Assembly (NCBI GenBank): GCA_043755595.1
Contig: JAYUSQ010000106.1
Location: 39,598-103,597, forward strand
Length of the DNA stretch: 64,000 nt
Source of the DNA: VFZP01 sp043755595
GTDB taxonomy: Bacteria; Acidobacteriota; Terriglobia; Bryobacterales; Bryobacteraceae
Direction: 5' to 3'
Shown: positions 7,984-16,299 of the stretch, piece by piece
How the letters are laid out: every line of letters starts with the position of its first letter
Numbering within the stretch: position 1 is the stretch's first letter
Notes under the pieces: model-generated
The model's input: only the letters and a program-made list of their open reading frames with translations
What the model was told of the DNA's origin: nothing
Database searches by the model: none
Made by a program: the position numbers and the translations under genes

Positions 7984-9069
7984 TTACCTGAGCGCAGCCG
8001 CCGAAACCGGCTGCGAAGCCGTTGCGCCGACGCCGAGCGATCGCCCCAACCCGTAGGATTTCAGTTTGCGGCTCAAGGTGCGCGATGAGATGCCGAGCAG
8101 GTGAGCGGCCCGTTCCTGGTGTTGGCCGGTTTGGTCGAGCGCTCGCATGATCGCCTGCCGCTCAAGGTCTTCCAGATTCACACTGGCGCCGGCTGTCGTA
8201 AGCGGACGAGAGGCGGGCATAGAGGCTTGAGCTCCGGACAAAGACGCCGCGAAGGTGGAAAGCTGCGGGGGCGCTTCCTGGCTGACGGGTTCGTAGAACG
8301 ACGTGTCTTCCATCACCAAATCGACCGCCCGTAATTCATTGATATTCATCATCACGGCCGCGCTGACAATCGCATTGCGCAGTTCGCGGACATTGCCCGG
8401 CCACGCGTATTCCAGGATGCGATCTTCGGCGGCAGCCGACAAATAAAATGATGGGTTCTGTTGGCCCAGAAAAAATCGGGCGAGTGCGATTGCGTCCTCC
8501 GGACGGTCTCTGAGCGGCGGCACCTGGATCCTGACCTGGCTGAGGCGATGGTAAAGGTCTGCGCGGAACCGGCCTTCGCGAATCAACTTGGGCAGATCCT
8601 GATTGCTGGCGGCCAGCACGCGCACGTCGACGCTAATCTTTTTGTGCCCGCCGAGGCGATAGTACGGCACACGGTCAAGCACCCGGAGTAGCTTGACTTG
8701 CATCTTCGAGTCAAGCTCACCGATCTCATCGAGGAAAAGCGTGCCCTTGTCGGCGAGTTCAAACAACCCTTGTTTAGGGGAATCGGCGCCGGAGAACGCC
8801 CCCTTTTCATAGCCGAACAGTTCGCTTTCGATCAAATGTTCGGGTAGGGCGCCGCAGTTGATGTCGACCCAAGGCTTCAAATTCCTCGGCGAATAATGAT
8901 GAATCGAACGCGCCACGACCTCTTTGCCGCTCCCGCTTTCGCCTGCAATCAGGACCGACGCTTGGGTTTGCGCGATTCTTTGGGCGCGTACGAGCACCTC
9001 GCGCATACGGGGGCTGGCGATGATGGCATCGATGCCGAGGAAGTTCTGAAGCTCGCTGCGAACGTTCAT
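7984..9069 (-). CDS. Sigma54-dependent transcriptional activator without receiver domain
   Basis: With the ATG at 9069 the protein has 361 residues; an in-frame start 66 bp upstream is possible. The AAA+ core starts almost at once. Walker A is GESGSGKE at 43-50, the sigma54-contact loop reads GAFSGA (90-95) in place of the usual GAFTGA, Walker B is LFLDEI at 111-116, and the R-finger/sensor region and WPGNVREL follow. A Fis-type helix-turn-helix closes the protein (RAAHLLGISSRTLSRKL). There is no receiver, GAF or PAS domain, so the input is unknown; control by another protein or by amount is possible. The gene is divergent from the peptide ABC operon and upstream of the PilZ gene. Confidence 0.9.
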   Translation of the reverse strand: MNVRSELQNFLGIDAIIASPRMREVLVRAQRIAQTQASVLIAGESGSGKEVVARSIHHYSPRNLKPWVDINCGALPEHLIESELFGYEKGAFSGADSPKQGLFELADKGTLFLDEIGELDSKMQVKLLRVLDRVPYYRLGGHKKISVDVRVLAASNQDLPKLIREGRFRADLYHRLSQVRIQVPPLRDRPEDAIALARFFLGQQNPSFYLSAAAEDRILEYAWPGNVRELRNAIVSAAVMMNINELRAVDLVMEDTSFYEPVSQEAPPQLSTFAASLSGAQASMPASRPLTTAGASVNLEDLERQAIMRALDQTGQHQERAAHLLGISSRTLSRKLKSYGLGRSLGVGATASQPVSAAALR

Positions 9070-9209
9070 GGGGAAGTTATGACTTAAGTAGTTATCGGCT
9101 TTCGGCGCGGTTCCATCACGCCCCAGCCGCGCCATTCCCTTCCTTAATCGCCTCAGCGCGGGCCGAGCGATCGTCTTAGTCCCTTAGACGCTCTGGTTTC
9201 AATCTCCTG

Positions 9210-10151
9210 TTGTCACGCGCCATTCCTGTCGATGGACTAACTGTGACCATCCGCCGAGTGGCCGCCAGGATTCTCCTCATCCCTTTGTGGATGTTTCTGG
9301 CTGGCCTCGGCGGAGCCACTTTGTTGAAATGGGCGCCGGGGGCGACGGTTGATGAGCGGGAGGTGGACCCACGTTATGGGGCCGAAGCTCTGGCCGTTAT
9401 CCGGGCCGGCCGTCAGAAAGAAGATGCCAGCGCACTCTCATACTATGGATCGTTTCTCGAACGAGCCGCTCGTGGCGACTTGGGCCGGTCCGTTGCACGG
9501 GGTCGGCCGGTGAGCGAGTTGCTGGAGGGCCGGATCGGCGAAACCTTGCGCGTAGCCGGCGGAGGGCTGACGATTGCGTGGGCTGCTTCGCTTGGACTGG
9601 CCGGCGCGTGGCTTGCCACCGGGTGGAATTGGTTGGATCGGCTGGCGATGGCGGGTGGCAGCGTAGTGCTCGCCGTGCCTTCGGCGGCCATTGGCGTTTT
9701 GTTTCTGCATTGGCAATGGCCGATTGCGCTGGCGCTTGGGCTGGTGCTGTTTCCGCGCCTCTACTCTTATCTACATCACATACTCGCCGCCGCGCAGCAT
9801 TTGCCGCACGTCTGGCTGGCGGTCGCCAAGGGCTTGCCGCGTTGGGCGCGCGCGCGCCGCCACGTCATTCCGCATGCGCTGCCGGCTTTGCTGCCGGTCG
9901 CGGGGTTGTCGGTCAGCATGGCGATTGGGGTACTGGTTCCGCTGGAGGTTTTAGGTGACCGGCCGGGCATTGGACAGTTGGCCTGGCAATCGGCAACCGG
10001 GCGCGATTTACCTGTGCTGGTGGTGTTGACCTGGATGGTGGCAGGGGTGACGTTGGTTGCCAATTTAGCGGGCGATCTGGGTTCGGAGTGGTCTGCCGAG
10101 CGGTTGGGCCGGCCGGCGGGCGGTCCGGCGGTTGTCGAGGTGCGCCATTGA
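9210..10151 (+). CDS. ABC transporter permease, DppB/OppB type
   Basis: The 313-residue product has about six hydrophobic segments and the binding-protein-dependent permease motif near the end (AVAKGLPRWARARRHVIPH, then LGDRPGIGQLAWQSATGRD). It corresponds to the first membrane subunit of dipeptide/oligopeptide/nickel importers. The TTG at 9210 is the furthest start; a GTG 33 bp downstream is equally credible. It overlaps the second permease gene by 4 bp and heads the four-gene operon. Confidence 0.85.
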   Translation: MSRAIPVDGLTVTIRRVAARILLIPLWMFLAGLGGATLLKWAPGATVDEREVDPRYGAEALAVIRAGRQKEDASALSYYGSFLERAARGDLGRSVARGRPVSELLEGRIGETLRVAGGGLTIAWAASLGLAGAWLATGWNWLDRLAMAGGSVVLAVPSAAIGVLFLHWQWPIALALGLVLFPRLYSYLHHILAAAQHLPHVWLAVAKGLPRWARARRHVIPHALPALLPVAGLSVSMAIGVLVPLEVLGDRPGIGQLAWQSATGRDLPVLVVLTWMVAGVTLVANLAGDLGSEWSAERLGRPAGGPAVVEVRH

Positions 10152-10960
10152 GCCGGCGCTGGTCCCAGAGAATCGCTCAGAGCTATCTACTAGTGCTGAC
10201 TGCGCTAGCCGTGGCCGGTCCAGCGCTCCTGCCCCAAGGCTACGCCGAGCAGAATCGCGAAGAGATTTCGGTGAACGCATCGATCGCGCATCCGCTTGGC
10301 ACCGACGATTTGGGCCGGGACCGCATGACGAGATTTTTTGAGGGCATGCGCGTGTCGATGCTGCTCGCGCCTTTGTCGGCCCTGATCGCGGTGGGCGTGG
10401 CGGCGCTGACCGGCGTGTGGGCGGGGTGGCGAGGCGGCTGGTGGGAGCGGTCGCTAGACGGCGCATCCAATCTCTTTCTTTGTTTGCCGGGTTTTTTCAT
10501 ACTCATCACGGTGCGCGCGGCATTGCCGCTCGATATTTCGCCCTGGACTTCGGTGACGGTCACGTTCGGGTTGCTTGGTCTGCTTGGGTGGGCCGCTCCG
10601 TGCCGGGTGATTTGCGCGGCGACACGGTCGCTGTCGGGGGCCGCGTTTGTGACAGCGGCGCATGCTCGCGGAGTCAGGCGGTGGCGCATCGCCTTTCGTC
10701 AGCTGCTACCGAACCTGCGCCCGGTGCTGGCCGCGCAGTTCTGGACCAGCGTTCCGTTGTTCCTGCTGGCCGAGGCGAATTTGAGTTTTCTTGGTCTGGG
10801 TGTGGCCGAACCCTTACCGAGTTGGGGGTCGATGCTCAGGGAGCTGGAGCGGCCCGGACTGATTGCGGCGCAGCCGGCCGCACTGGCTCCGGTACTTGCG
10901 CTTGCGTTGTGTGTGATGGCTTTGCAGGCGGCCGGGCCATCGCGGCAGGTGAACGCATGA
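10148..10960 (+). CDS. ABC transporter permease, DppC/OppC type
   Basis: I chose the TTG at 10148, which overlaps the dppB-type stop as TTGA, so that the protein (270 residues) begins SRRWSQRIAQSYLL, the usual short lead before the first membrane helix. A further-upstream start would add a Gly/Arg-rich stretch read out of phase with dppB. Family features are HPLGTDDLGRD after the first helix, and the EAA-like loop AAHARGVRRWRIAFRQLLPN followed by LSFLGLGVAEPLPSWG. The next gene starts inside its stop codon (ATGA), which indicates tight coupling. Confidence 0.85.
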   Translation: MSRRWSQRIAQSYLLVLTALAVAGPALLPQGYAEQNREEISVNASIAHPLGTDDLGRDRMTRFFEGMRVSMLLAPLSALIAVGVAALTGVWAGWRGGWWERSLDGASNLFLCLPGFFILITVRAALPLDISPWTSVTVTFGLLGLLGWAAPCRVICAATRSLSGAAFVTAAHARGVRRWRIAFRQLLPNLRPVLAAQFWTSVPLFLLAEANLSFLGLGVAEPLPSWGSMLRELERPGLIAAQPAALAPVLALALCVMALQAAGPSRQVNA

Positions 10961-12597
10961 TCAAGCTCGCGGCCTTGCTCTTGGCCGGCGCCGTTGCGGC
11001 GTCTTCGCAATGGGGCGGCACGCTGCGGTTTGCGGTAAGCGGTGAACCGAAGGGAATGCATCCGTGGTTGGCGGCCGACGCGCCGTCGCAGGCCATCGCC
11101 TATTTGACGTCGGCCGGGTTGATCCGAATTCACCGTGTGACCCAGAAGGTGGAACCGGCGCTTGCCACGGCCTGGAAATGGTCCGAAGGGGGGCGCACGA
11201 TTACCTTTGAGTTGCGCAAGGGAGTGCGATTTTCCGACGGCGCACCATTTTCCGCTGAAGACGTGGCCGCTTCGATCCGTCAAGTTGTCGACCCTGCGCT
11301 TGTTTCGCCTCATGCCGCTGTTTTGCGTGTAGGCGGCGAAGCTCCGGTGGCGGCGGTGCTGACGCCGCTGCGAGTCTCCATTCGTTTCGCCGCGCCTCCG
11401 GCCGGGTGGGAGCGTTTGTTCGGGGATTTGGCGATCTTGCCCGCCGGCAACGCGAAGGCCGAGCCGCCGCCAGGGCTTGGACCATTCATGGTTACAGCGC
11501 GTAAAGCGGGTTCAGGCATGGTGCTCAGGCGCAACCCCTACTACTGGCGTTCGGCCGCGGGCGGGCGGGCGCTGCCGTATGTCGAAGCGGTGGAAATATC
11601 GGTGCAATCCAACCGCGAAATCGAGTTGCTGCGCTTCTCGCGCGGCGAATTGGATTTGATCAATCGGCTGGAACCCACCGCGTTTACGAGGTTGGCGGCG
11701 TCCCACCCGAAAGCGGCGCGCAATCTTGGGCCATCGCTTGACCCTGAATTGATGTGGTTCAATCAGACCGGTCAGGTGGCTCCGGCTTACAAGGCCGTCT
11801 GGTTCCGGTCGCGGCTTTTCCGACAGGCTGTTTCGTTAGCCATTCGCCGGGCCGATCTGGCGCGCATTGCCTGGCAGTCGCTGGCAACTGCGGCCGATGG
11901 CCCGGTGTCGCCCGCCAACAAGGCGTGGGTGAATGATTCGCTCGGGCCGGAGAAATTCGATGTCGGCCAGGCGAAGCGTCTGCTTGAGAAAGACGGATTC
12001 CGGCTGGTTGGCGGCCGGCTCCTCGATCGGGAAGGGCATCCGGTTGAATTCAGTCTGATCACCAACGCCGGCAACGCCGCGCGTCAGCGCATGGGAACCC
12101 TGATTCAGCAGGACCTAAAGGCGCTCGGCATGGAAGTGCGGCTGGCGGCGCTTGACTTCCCGTCGTTGATCGAGCGGATCTCGCGCACTTTCGCCTACGA
12201 CGCTTGCTTGCTTGGTCAGAATAACGTCGATCCGGACCCGAACGGGCTGATGAATATTTGGTTGAGTTCGGCGCCGAACAATCCGTGGCGGCCTTTGCAG
12301 GCTACGCCTTCGACGCTCTGGGAGGCCGAAATCGACCGGTTGATGCGAACCCAAGCGGCTACCCAGGATGCCGGTGCGCGCCGCAAGGCTTTTGCCCGGG
12401 TGCAGGAAATCGCCCGGATTGAAGAGCCGGTGATCTATCTGGTCTACAAGAATTTGCTTTCAGCGGTAGGCGAGCGCTTGCAAAACGTACAGCCCGCCTT
12501 GCTGTATCCCCATGTTTTCTGGAACGCCGACGAACTTTCGGTGCTTCCCGCCGCGGCAACCGCGACGGCCGCCCCCCAACTCTCCAGCCTACGGTGA
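10957..12597 (+). CDS. Peptide/oligopeptide-type extracellular solute-binding protein (SBP family 5)
   Basis: The ATG at 10957 overlaps the permease stop and starts a 546-residue protein with a signal peptide (MIKLAALLLAGAVAASS). No lipobox cysteine is visible, so it may be a free periplasmic protein. SBP family 5 signatures include GTLRFAVSGEPKGMHP, LRKGVRFSDGAPFSAEDV, RLFRQAVSLAIRRADLARI and FDVGQAKRLLEKDGF. It would capture peptides or another small solute for the two permeases. It is sandwiched between them and the ATPase gene with 4-bp overlaps on both sides. Confidence 0.88.
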   Translation: MIKLAALLLAGAVAASSQWGGTLRFAVSGEPKGMHPWLAADAPSQAIAYLTSAGLIRIHRVTQKVEPALATAWKWSEGGRTITFELRKGVRFSDGAPFSAEDVAASIRQVVDPALVSPHAAVLRVGGEAPVAAVLTPLRVSIRFAAPPAGWERLFGDLAILPAGNAKAEPPPGLGPFMVTARKAGSGMVLRRNPYYWRSAAGGRALPYVEAVEISVQSNREIELLRFSRGELDLINRLEPTAFTRLAASHPKAARNLGPSLDPELMWFNQTGQVAPAYKAVWFRSRLFRQAVSLAIRRADLARIAWQSLATAADGPVSPANKAWVNDSLGPEKFDVGQAKRLLEKDGFRLVGGRLLDREGHPVEFSLITNAGNAARQRMGTLIQQDLKALGMEVRLAALDFPSLIERISRTFAYDACLLGQNNVDPDPNGLMNIWLSSAPNNPWRPLQATPSTLWEAEIDRLMRTQAATQDAGARRKAFARVQEIARIEEPVIYLVYKNLLSAVGERLQNVQPALLYPHVFWNADELSVLPAAATATAAPQLSSLR

Positions 12598-14111
12598 ATC
12601 GAGAAATGAATCAGACTACACAGCCACCCAATGCCCAACCCGGGTCTGCCGCCCGCCGGGCGCTATTGTCAGCGAACTTCAGCGTGGATTTCCCCGACCG
12701 AATCGGTGTGGTTCGCAACGTCGAATTGCAGCTTGAACCAGGCGACATCGTCGGGCTGGTGGGCGCCAGCGGTTCGGGAAAGAGCACTATTGCTAACGCG
12801 CTCATGGGGCTCACCGGCCTGCAGGGAGGGACTACGCGCGGCGAGGTTCGGTTTGAAGGCGTGGAACTGCTGGGACTGAACGACGAGACCCTGCGCGCTT
12901 ATCGCGGCTTTCGCTATGCGATGGTGATGCAGAGCCCGTTAACGGCGCTGAATCCCGCCATGACGATCGGCCAGCAGATGTGCGAAGCGTGGCTCGCCCA
13001 CCGGCGCGACGATTGGGAAGGGCCGGTTTGCCAGGCGCTGGAAATGGCGAGTCTGCCGCCTAGCGCCGAATTCCTTGGACTCTATCCGTCGCAGCTCAGC
13101 GTGGGTCTGGCGCAGCGTGTGCTTATTGCGATGGCCATACTGCACCGGCCGTCGCTGTTGATTGTCGATGAGCCGACCAGTGCTTTGGACGTCATAACGG
13201 CGGGTGAAATTCTAACGCTGTTTCGCACTTTGAATCGCGAAACCGGGGCGGGGATTTTGATGATCTCGCACGATCTGGCGGCGGTCGCTACATTATGCAG
13301 CCGGGTCGCCATCCTGCACGAAGGTTCTATCGTTGAAAGCGGCCCTTGCCAGCAGATTTTCAAGAGTCCCAGGCATCCCTACACACGCCGCATGGTGACG
13401 GCGCTTGGCCACCTGAAGACCAGCGCCTTCGGATTGTTGGACGGGGGCGGAGATTTGGAAGATACGCAGGACGGACTGCTTCATCTGGACCAGGTCACGC
13501 GCCCAATGACGCCGTCGTTACTGGATCAAACGCGAGAATGGAGCGTGATCGAGGATCCAGGGTTCCCGCAGCGCAAAGACACGCGATCGGAGCTGGAAGC
13601 TTCGGCCCGCGCGTCGGCGAGTTCGGTCGATCAGGACGCCGATCCGGTGACAGGCCTGCTCAATTCCCGGGGACTGTTTCTGGCGCTGGACCGTGAAATC
13701 GCGCGGCTCCGTCGAAGCGGCAATTCTCTTTCGATGATCGTCACTTCGATCGACGGCTTTGCGGCGCTCAACGAGGAATACGGCCGCACCTGGGGCGAGA
13801 ATATCTTGAACTCGATAGCCCGTAAGTTTCGCGACCAATGTCGCGAGTACGACGTGTTGGCGCGGACCGACGCCGATGAGTTCGTCCTGGTCATGCCGGA
13901 GTTTCCCATTAAATTCCTGGAGGGCCGGATCGTCCGGCTCGAACAGGGCGCCGCAGCCGCCGCGGCCGAGGTGATTGGCGACCGGCTGACTTTTACGTTT
14001 ACGACAGCCTATGCGAATTGCCCGGAGGACGGGGCCGATGCCGAGTCTCTGCTCGCGGTGGTCGCCGAACGGCTCCATGAGATCCGACAGGAGCGGCTGG
14101 CCGAAGCCTAG
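12594..14111 (+). CDS. Oligopeptide-type ABC ATPase fused to a degenerate GGDEF domain
   Basis: The 505-residue protein joins two domains. Residues 25-275 form an Opp/Dpp-type ATPase. Walker A is GASGSGKST (57-65), the Q-loop Gln is 113, the signature reads LSVGLAQR (168-175), weaker than LSGGxxQR, Walker B is LLIVDEPTSALD (188-199), the switch His is 226, and the family's HPYTRR lies at 261-266. A linker of about 75 residues leads to a GGDEF-like domain (about 349-505) starting DPVTGLLNSRGLF. Its active-site motif is DADEF (426-430) instead of GGDEF, and one metal Asp looks replaced by Ser. The inhibitory-site motif RxxD (R417-E-Y-D420) stands exactly five residues before it, as in PleD. The GTG start overlaps the SBP stop. 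No second ATPase gene follows. The likely reading is a transporter ATPase that senses c-di-GMP rather than makes it. Confidence 0.9.
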   Translation: MNREMNQTTQPPNAQPGSAARRALLSANFSVDFPDRIGVVRNVELQLEPGDIVGLVGASGSGKSTIANALMGLTGLQGGTTRGEVRFEGVELLGLNDETLRAYRGFRYAMVMQSPLTALNPAMTIGQQMCEAWLAHRRDDWEGPVCQALEMASLPPSAEFLGLYPSQLSVGLAQRVLIAMAILHRPSLLIVDEPTSALDVITAGEILTLFRTLNRETGAGILMISHDLAAVATLCSRVAILHEGSIVESGPCQQIFKSPRHPYTRRMVTALGHLKTSAFGLLDGGGDLEDTQDGLLHLDQVTRPMTPSLLDQTREWSVIEDPGFPQRKDTRSELEASARASASSVDQDADPVTGLLNSRGLFLALDREIARLRRSGNSLSMIVTSIDGFAALNEEYGRTWGENILNSIARKFRDQCREYDVLARTDADEFVLVMPEFPIKFLEGRIVRLEQGAAAAAAEVIGDRLTFTFTTAYANCPEDGADAESLLAVVAERLHEIRQERLAEA

Positions 14112-14137
14112 CGGTCTACGCGCTTGAAACTGGACGC

Positions 14138-14251
14138 ATGCCGCATACCGCCGATATCGAAAGTCTGCTGCCAGTGGCGGCCCACAATCGCCGCGAGTTT
14201 TTTGTGGCCAAGCTGGCCGCCGGTTTTGCCTTAGTTGTGGCCGGTGTATAA
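14138..14251 (+). pseudogene. Amino-terminal stub of a dienelactone-hydrolase-like gene
   Basis: An ATG at 14138 opens a 37-codon frame reading MPHTADIESLLPVAAHNRR then EFFVAKLAAGFALVVAGV. This looks like the start of an exported dienelactone hydrolase of the kind seen in Solibacter relatives, with NRREFF resembling a Tat-like leader. The frame ends abruptly where RHS-type sequence begins (about 14243), so only the leader survives. The family assignment comes from memory of the leader alone and is tentative. Confidence 0.4.
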
Positions 14252-14965
14252 CTATGATTCGCAGGGCCGAGTAACCAGTGTCGTGTTGCCGAACAGCGCG
14301 GGGACGACGAGTTACATTTATGAAGGCAATACGACGAAGGTCACGTCACCGGCTGGGAAGTGGAAGAAGCATGAAGTGGACTCGGAGGGGAATTTGGTGA
14401 AGGATACGGAGCCGAACCCGGCGGGCGGGGCGGATTTGTGACAACATATGGTTACAACGAGCGGAATCTCTTGACCTCGGTGAACATGACGCGGCCGAAG
14501 GGGACGCAGACTCGGACGTTTACTTATGATGTGAACGGCAAGGTGTTGACGGCGGCGAATCCGGAGACGGGGACGGTTACTAACACGTATGACTCGGAGA
14601 CAGGGTTGCTGCAACAGAAGGTGGACGCCAAGCTGAACAAGGTCACCTACTCCTATGACACTTACAAGCGGGTTATCGGGATCAATCGCTTTGAGTGGGT
14701 GATTCCGTTTGGCGGGGGCACCGGCTCTTGGGTGGAGCGAGTCGAACGGAAGACCGTGCTGGTTTACGACAGCAATGCGGCGGCGGGCTTCGATCCGGTG
14801 AATCTGGCCGGGCGGTTGGCTTACGTGGAGGCCTATGCCAAGCGGGGTGGCGCTGCGTGGAACGCCCCTGGGGGCGTGAATGCCTGGCAAACGATGACTT
14901 TCCGGGAGATGTATTCGTACTCCTCGGCAGGTTCGATGGCGAAGAAACGGGAGATATCGCCCAGC
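14243..14965 (+). pseudogene. RHS/YD-repeat protein fragment
   Basis: Two frames read as one stretch of RHS/YD repeats: YNYDSQGRVTSVVLPN, SYIYEGNTTKVTSPAGK, YGYNERNLLTSV, TYDVNGKVLTAANPETG and YSYDTYKRVIGINRFEW. A single missing G near 14435 shifts the frame between ADL and VTTYGYN. Both the beginning and the end of any RHS gene are absent: a hydrolase leader precedes and an IS110 remnant follows. It is therefore an internal piece of a large toxin/wall-associated RHS protein left after rearrangement. Confidence 0.75.
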
Positions 14966-14974
14966 GCGGCCAAC

Positions 14975-15601
14975 AACACCTCTCGCCCGTCATCCCGCTC
15001 GCCGTCGAAGCCACTTTCAACACCTGGGCGATCGTCGACTTCCTCACGCCCTTCGTGCGGAAAATCGTCGTCAGCAACCCGCTCCGCACGCGCGCCATCG
15101 CCGACGCCAAAATCAAGACCGACAAAGTCGATGCCCTCGTCCTCGCCCAACTCCTCCGCCTCGACTATCTCCCGACGGTCTGGATCCCCGCCCCGCCACG
15201 CGCGAATTGCGCCGCGCCACCACCGAATGCACGCAACTAACTAACACAGAACCGCACCGCGCTCAAAAACCGCATCCACGCCATTCTGCACCAGCGTCTT
15301 CTCGACTCTCCCGACGGCGACTTATTCCTGCCTACTAACCTCGCCTGGCTCCGCGCGCTCGAGTCTCCACCCTCTCGGACGCTCTCAATTGGATTGCCTG
15401 CTCCGCCTCTACGGCCAGTTACAGATCGAGATCAACCAAGTGGGTAACTCCTTGGCCATGCACGCTTACTCCTCGCCGCCGGTGAAGTTACTGATGACGC
15501 TACCGGGAGTCGACTTAGCCGTCGCCGAAACGGTTGCGGTTTCAGACTTTCTGTCGAGTACGGGCGCGCGACCGTACCGGAGCGGTCTACGCCTGAGCTG
15601 A
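14975..15601 (+). mobile_element. IS110-family transposase remnant
   Basis: In pieces of different frames the sequence encodes typical IS110 transposase segments: VEATFNTWAIVDFL, VVSNPLRTRAIADAKIKTDK, VDALVLAQLLRLDYLP, NRTALKNRIHAILHQRLL and the carboxy part PVKLLMTLPGVDLAVAETV. The frame breaks near 15190-15250 and again near 15380. The first DEDD motif region and the far carboxy end are missing. IS110 elements lack terminal inverted repeats, so exact ends cannot be set. It is not autonomous. Confidence 0.75.
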
Positions 15602-15608
15602 AAATGTT

Positions 15609-16256
15609 CTACTGGACGATTGCAGCTGCCGTCTCACCGGCGGTGTCCAAGCGGATTTCCAGCTGGTGACAAGCGCCTGCGGCGAATGCGGCAACCTGTG
15701 AACTGGTTCGATAGCCCGGGGCGGAAACCGTGAGGCGATAGACGCCTGGCGGGAGAGGCGGAAAGCCGCCGTCGCGATCAGCCCACCGCGAGATTGGTCC
15801 GTCCGCCAGAATCCGGGTCTCTTCCGGAGCTTTGCCGCGGAAGCCAGCCACCGTAACGGTCAATGCGGCGTCGGTTGCGTGGAGGCTGCGAAGCAGGTCC
15901 AAGTCGTCCTGGACTTCGAGAGCCGGGGCCGCGAAATCGCATCGATCGCGAGAGAGCACGCCATCTTCGCCGGAAAGGTGAGCTTGGATGAGCAGCACTC
16001 CCGGTGGAGGGACGCCTTCCTCGGTTTCGACCACGACATAGCTCAAGCCAGGCGGGAGGCCGGTGATTGCTTCGCGTACTTGGAATCGATACTCGGGCTG
16101 GCGCCCTTCGCGATGACGCTCGGCCACCGCTTCGCCCAGGAAGAAAGCTACGCGCGGCTTGGCCAGACGCGCGCACAACGGCAGGCTGGCGCACTCCCCG
16201 GCGGCGGAAACGAACGCCGTTCCGAAGAACGCAACCACCAGCAGCCATACAGCCAT
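15609..16256 (-). CDS. Secreted hypothetical protein with carboxypeptidase-regulatory-like end
   Basis: The ATG at 16256 starts a signal peptide (MAVWLLVVAFFGTAFVSAAG); a start 87 bp upstream would bury it. The mature protein has four cysteines (ECASLPLC near the start, RDRCDF, GACHQ). Its carboxy third (GPISRWADRDGGFPPLPPG, VYRLTVSAPGYRTSS) resembles the beta-sandwich carboxypeptidase-regulatory domain common in secreted Acidobacteriota proteins. Function is unknown. It lies 44 bp downstream of the ADOP permease gene on the same strand. Confidence 0.65.
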   Translation of the reverse strand: MAVWLLVVAFFGTAFVSAAGECASLPLCARLAKPRVAFFLGEAVAERHREGRQPEYRFQVREAITGLPPGLSYVVVETEEGVPPPGVLLIQAHLSGEDGVLSRDRCDFAAPALEVQDDLDLLRSLHATDAALTVTVAGFRGKAPEETRILADGPISRWADRDGGFPPLPPGVYRLTVSAPGYRTSSQVAAFAAGACHQLEIRLDTAGETAAAIVQ

Positions 16257-16299
16257 GACATCCTTCGTCCTGTCGGACGCGTGCAGAGGGCGGCGGGTT

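Noticed and set aside
9070..9209. Sigma54 promoter between the activator and the ABC operon
   Set aside because: I looked for GG-N10-GC pairs on both strands and saw no convincing TGGCAC...TTGC element.
10417..10956. Upstream extension of the solute-binding protein by 180 codons
   Set aside because: The extension is read in another frame inside the permease gene. The ATG at 10957 overlaps the permease stop and starts a clean signal peptide.
13518..14078. 186-codon minus-strand frame inside the GGDEF part of the fusion gene
   Set aside because: It is an antisense shadow. The plus frame carries GGDEF-family motifs at the expected spacing.
12594..14111. Active diguanylate cyclase
   Set aside because: The motif is DADEF, the FK lysine is Ala, and one metal-binding Asp is replaced by Ser, so synthesis of c-di-GMP is unlikely. 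A receptor role fits better.
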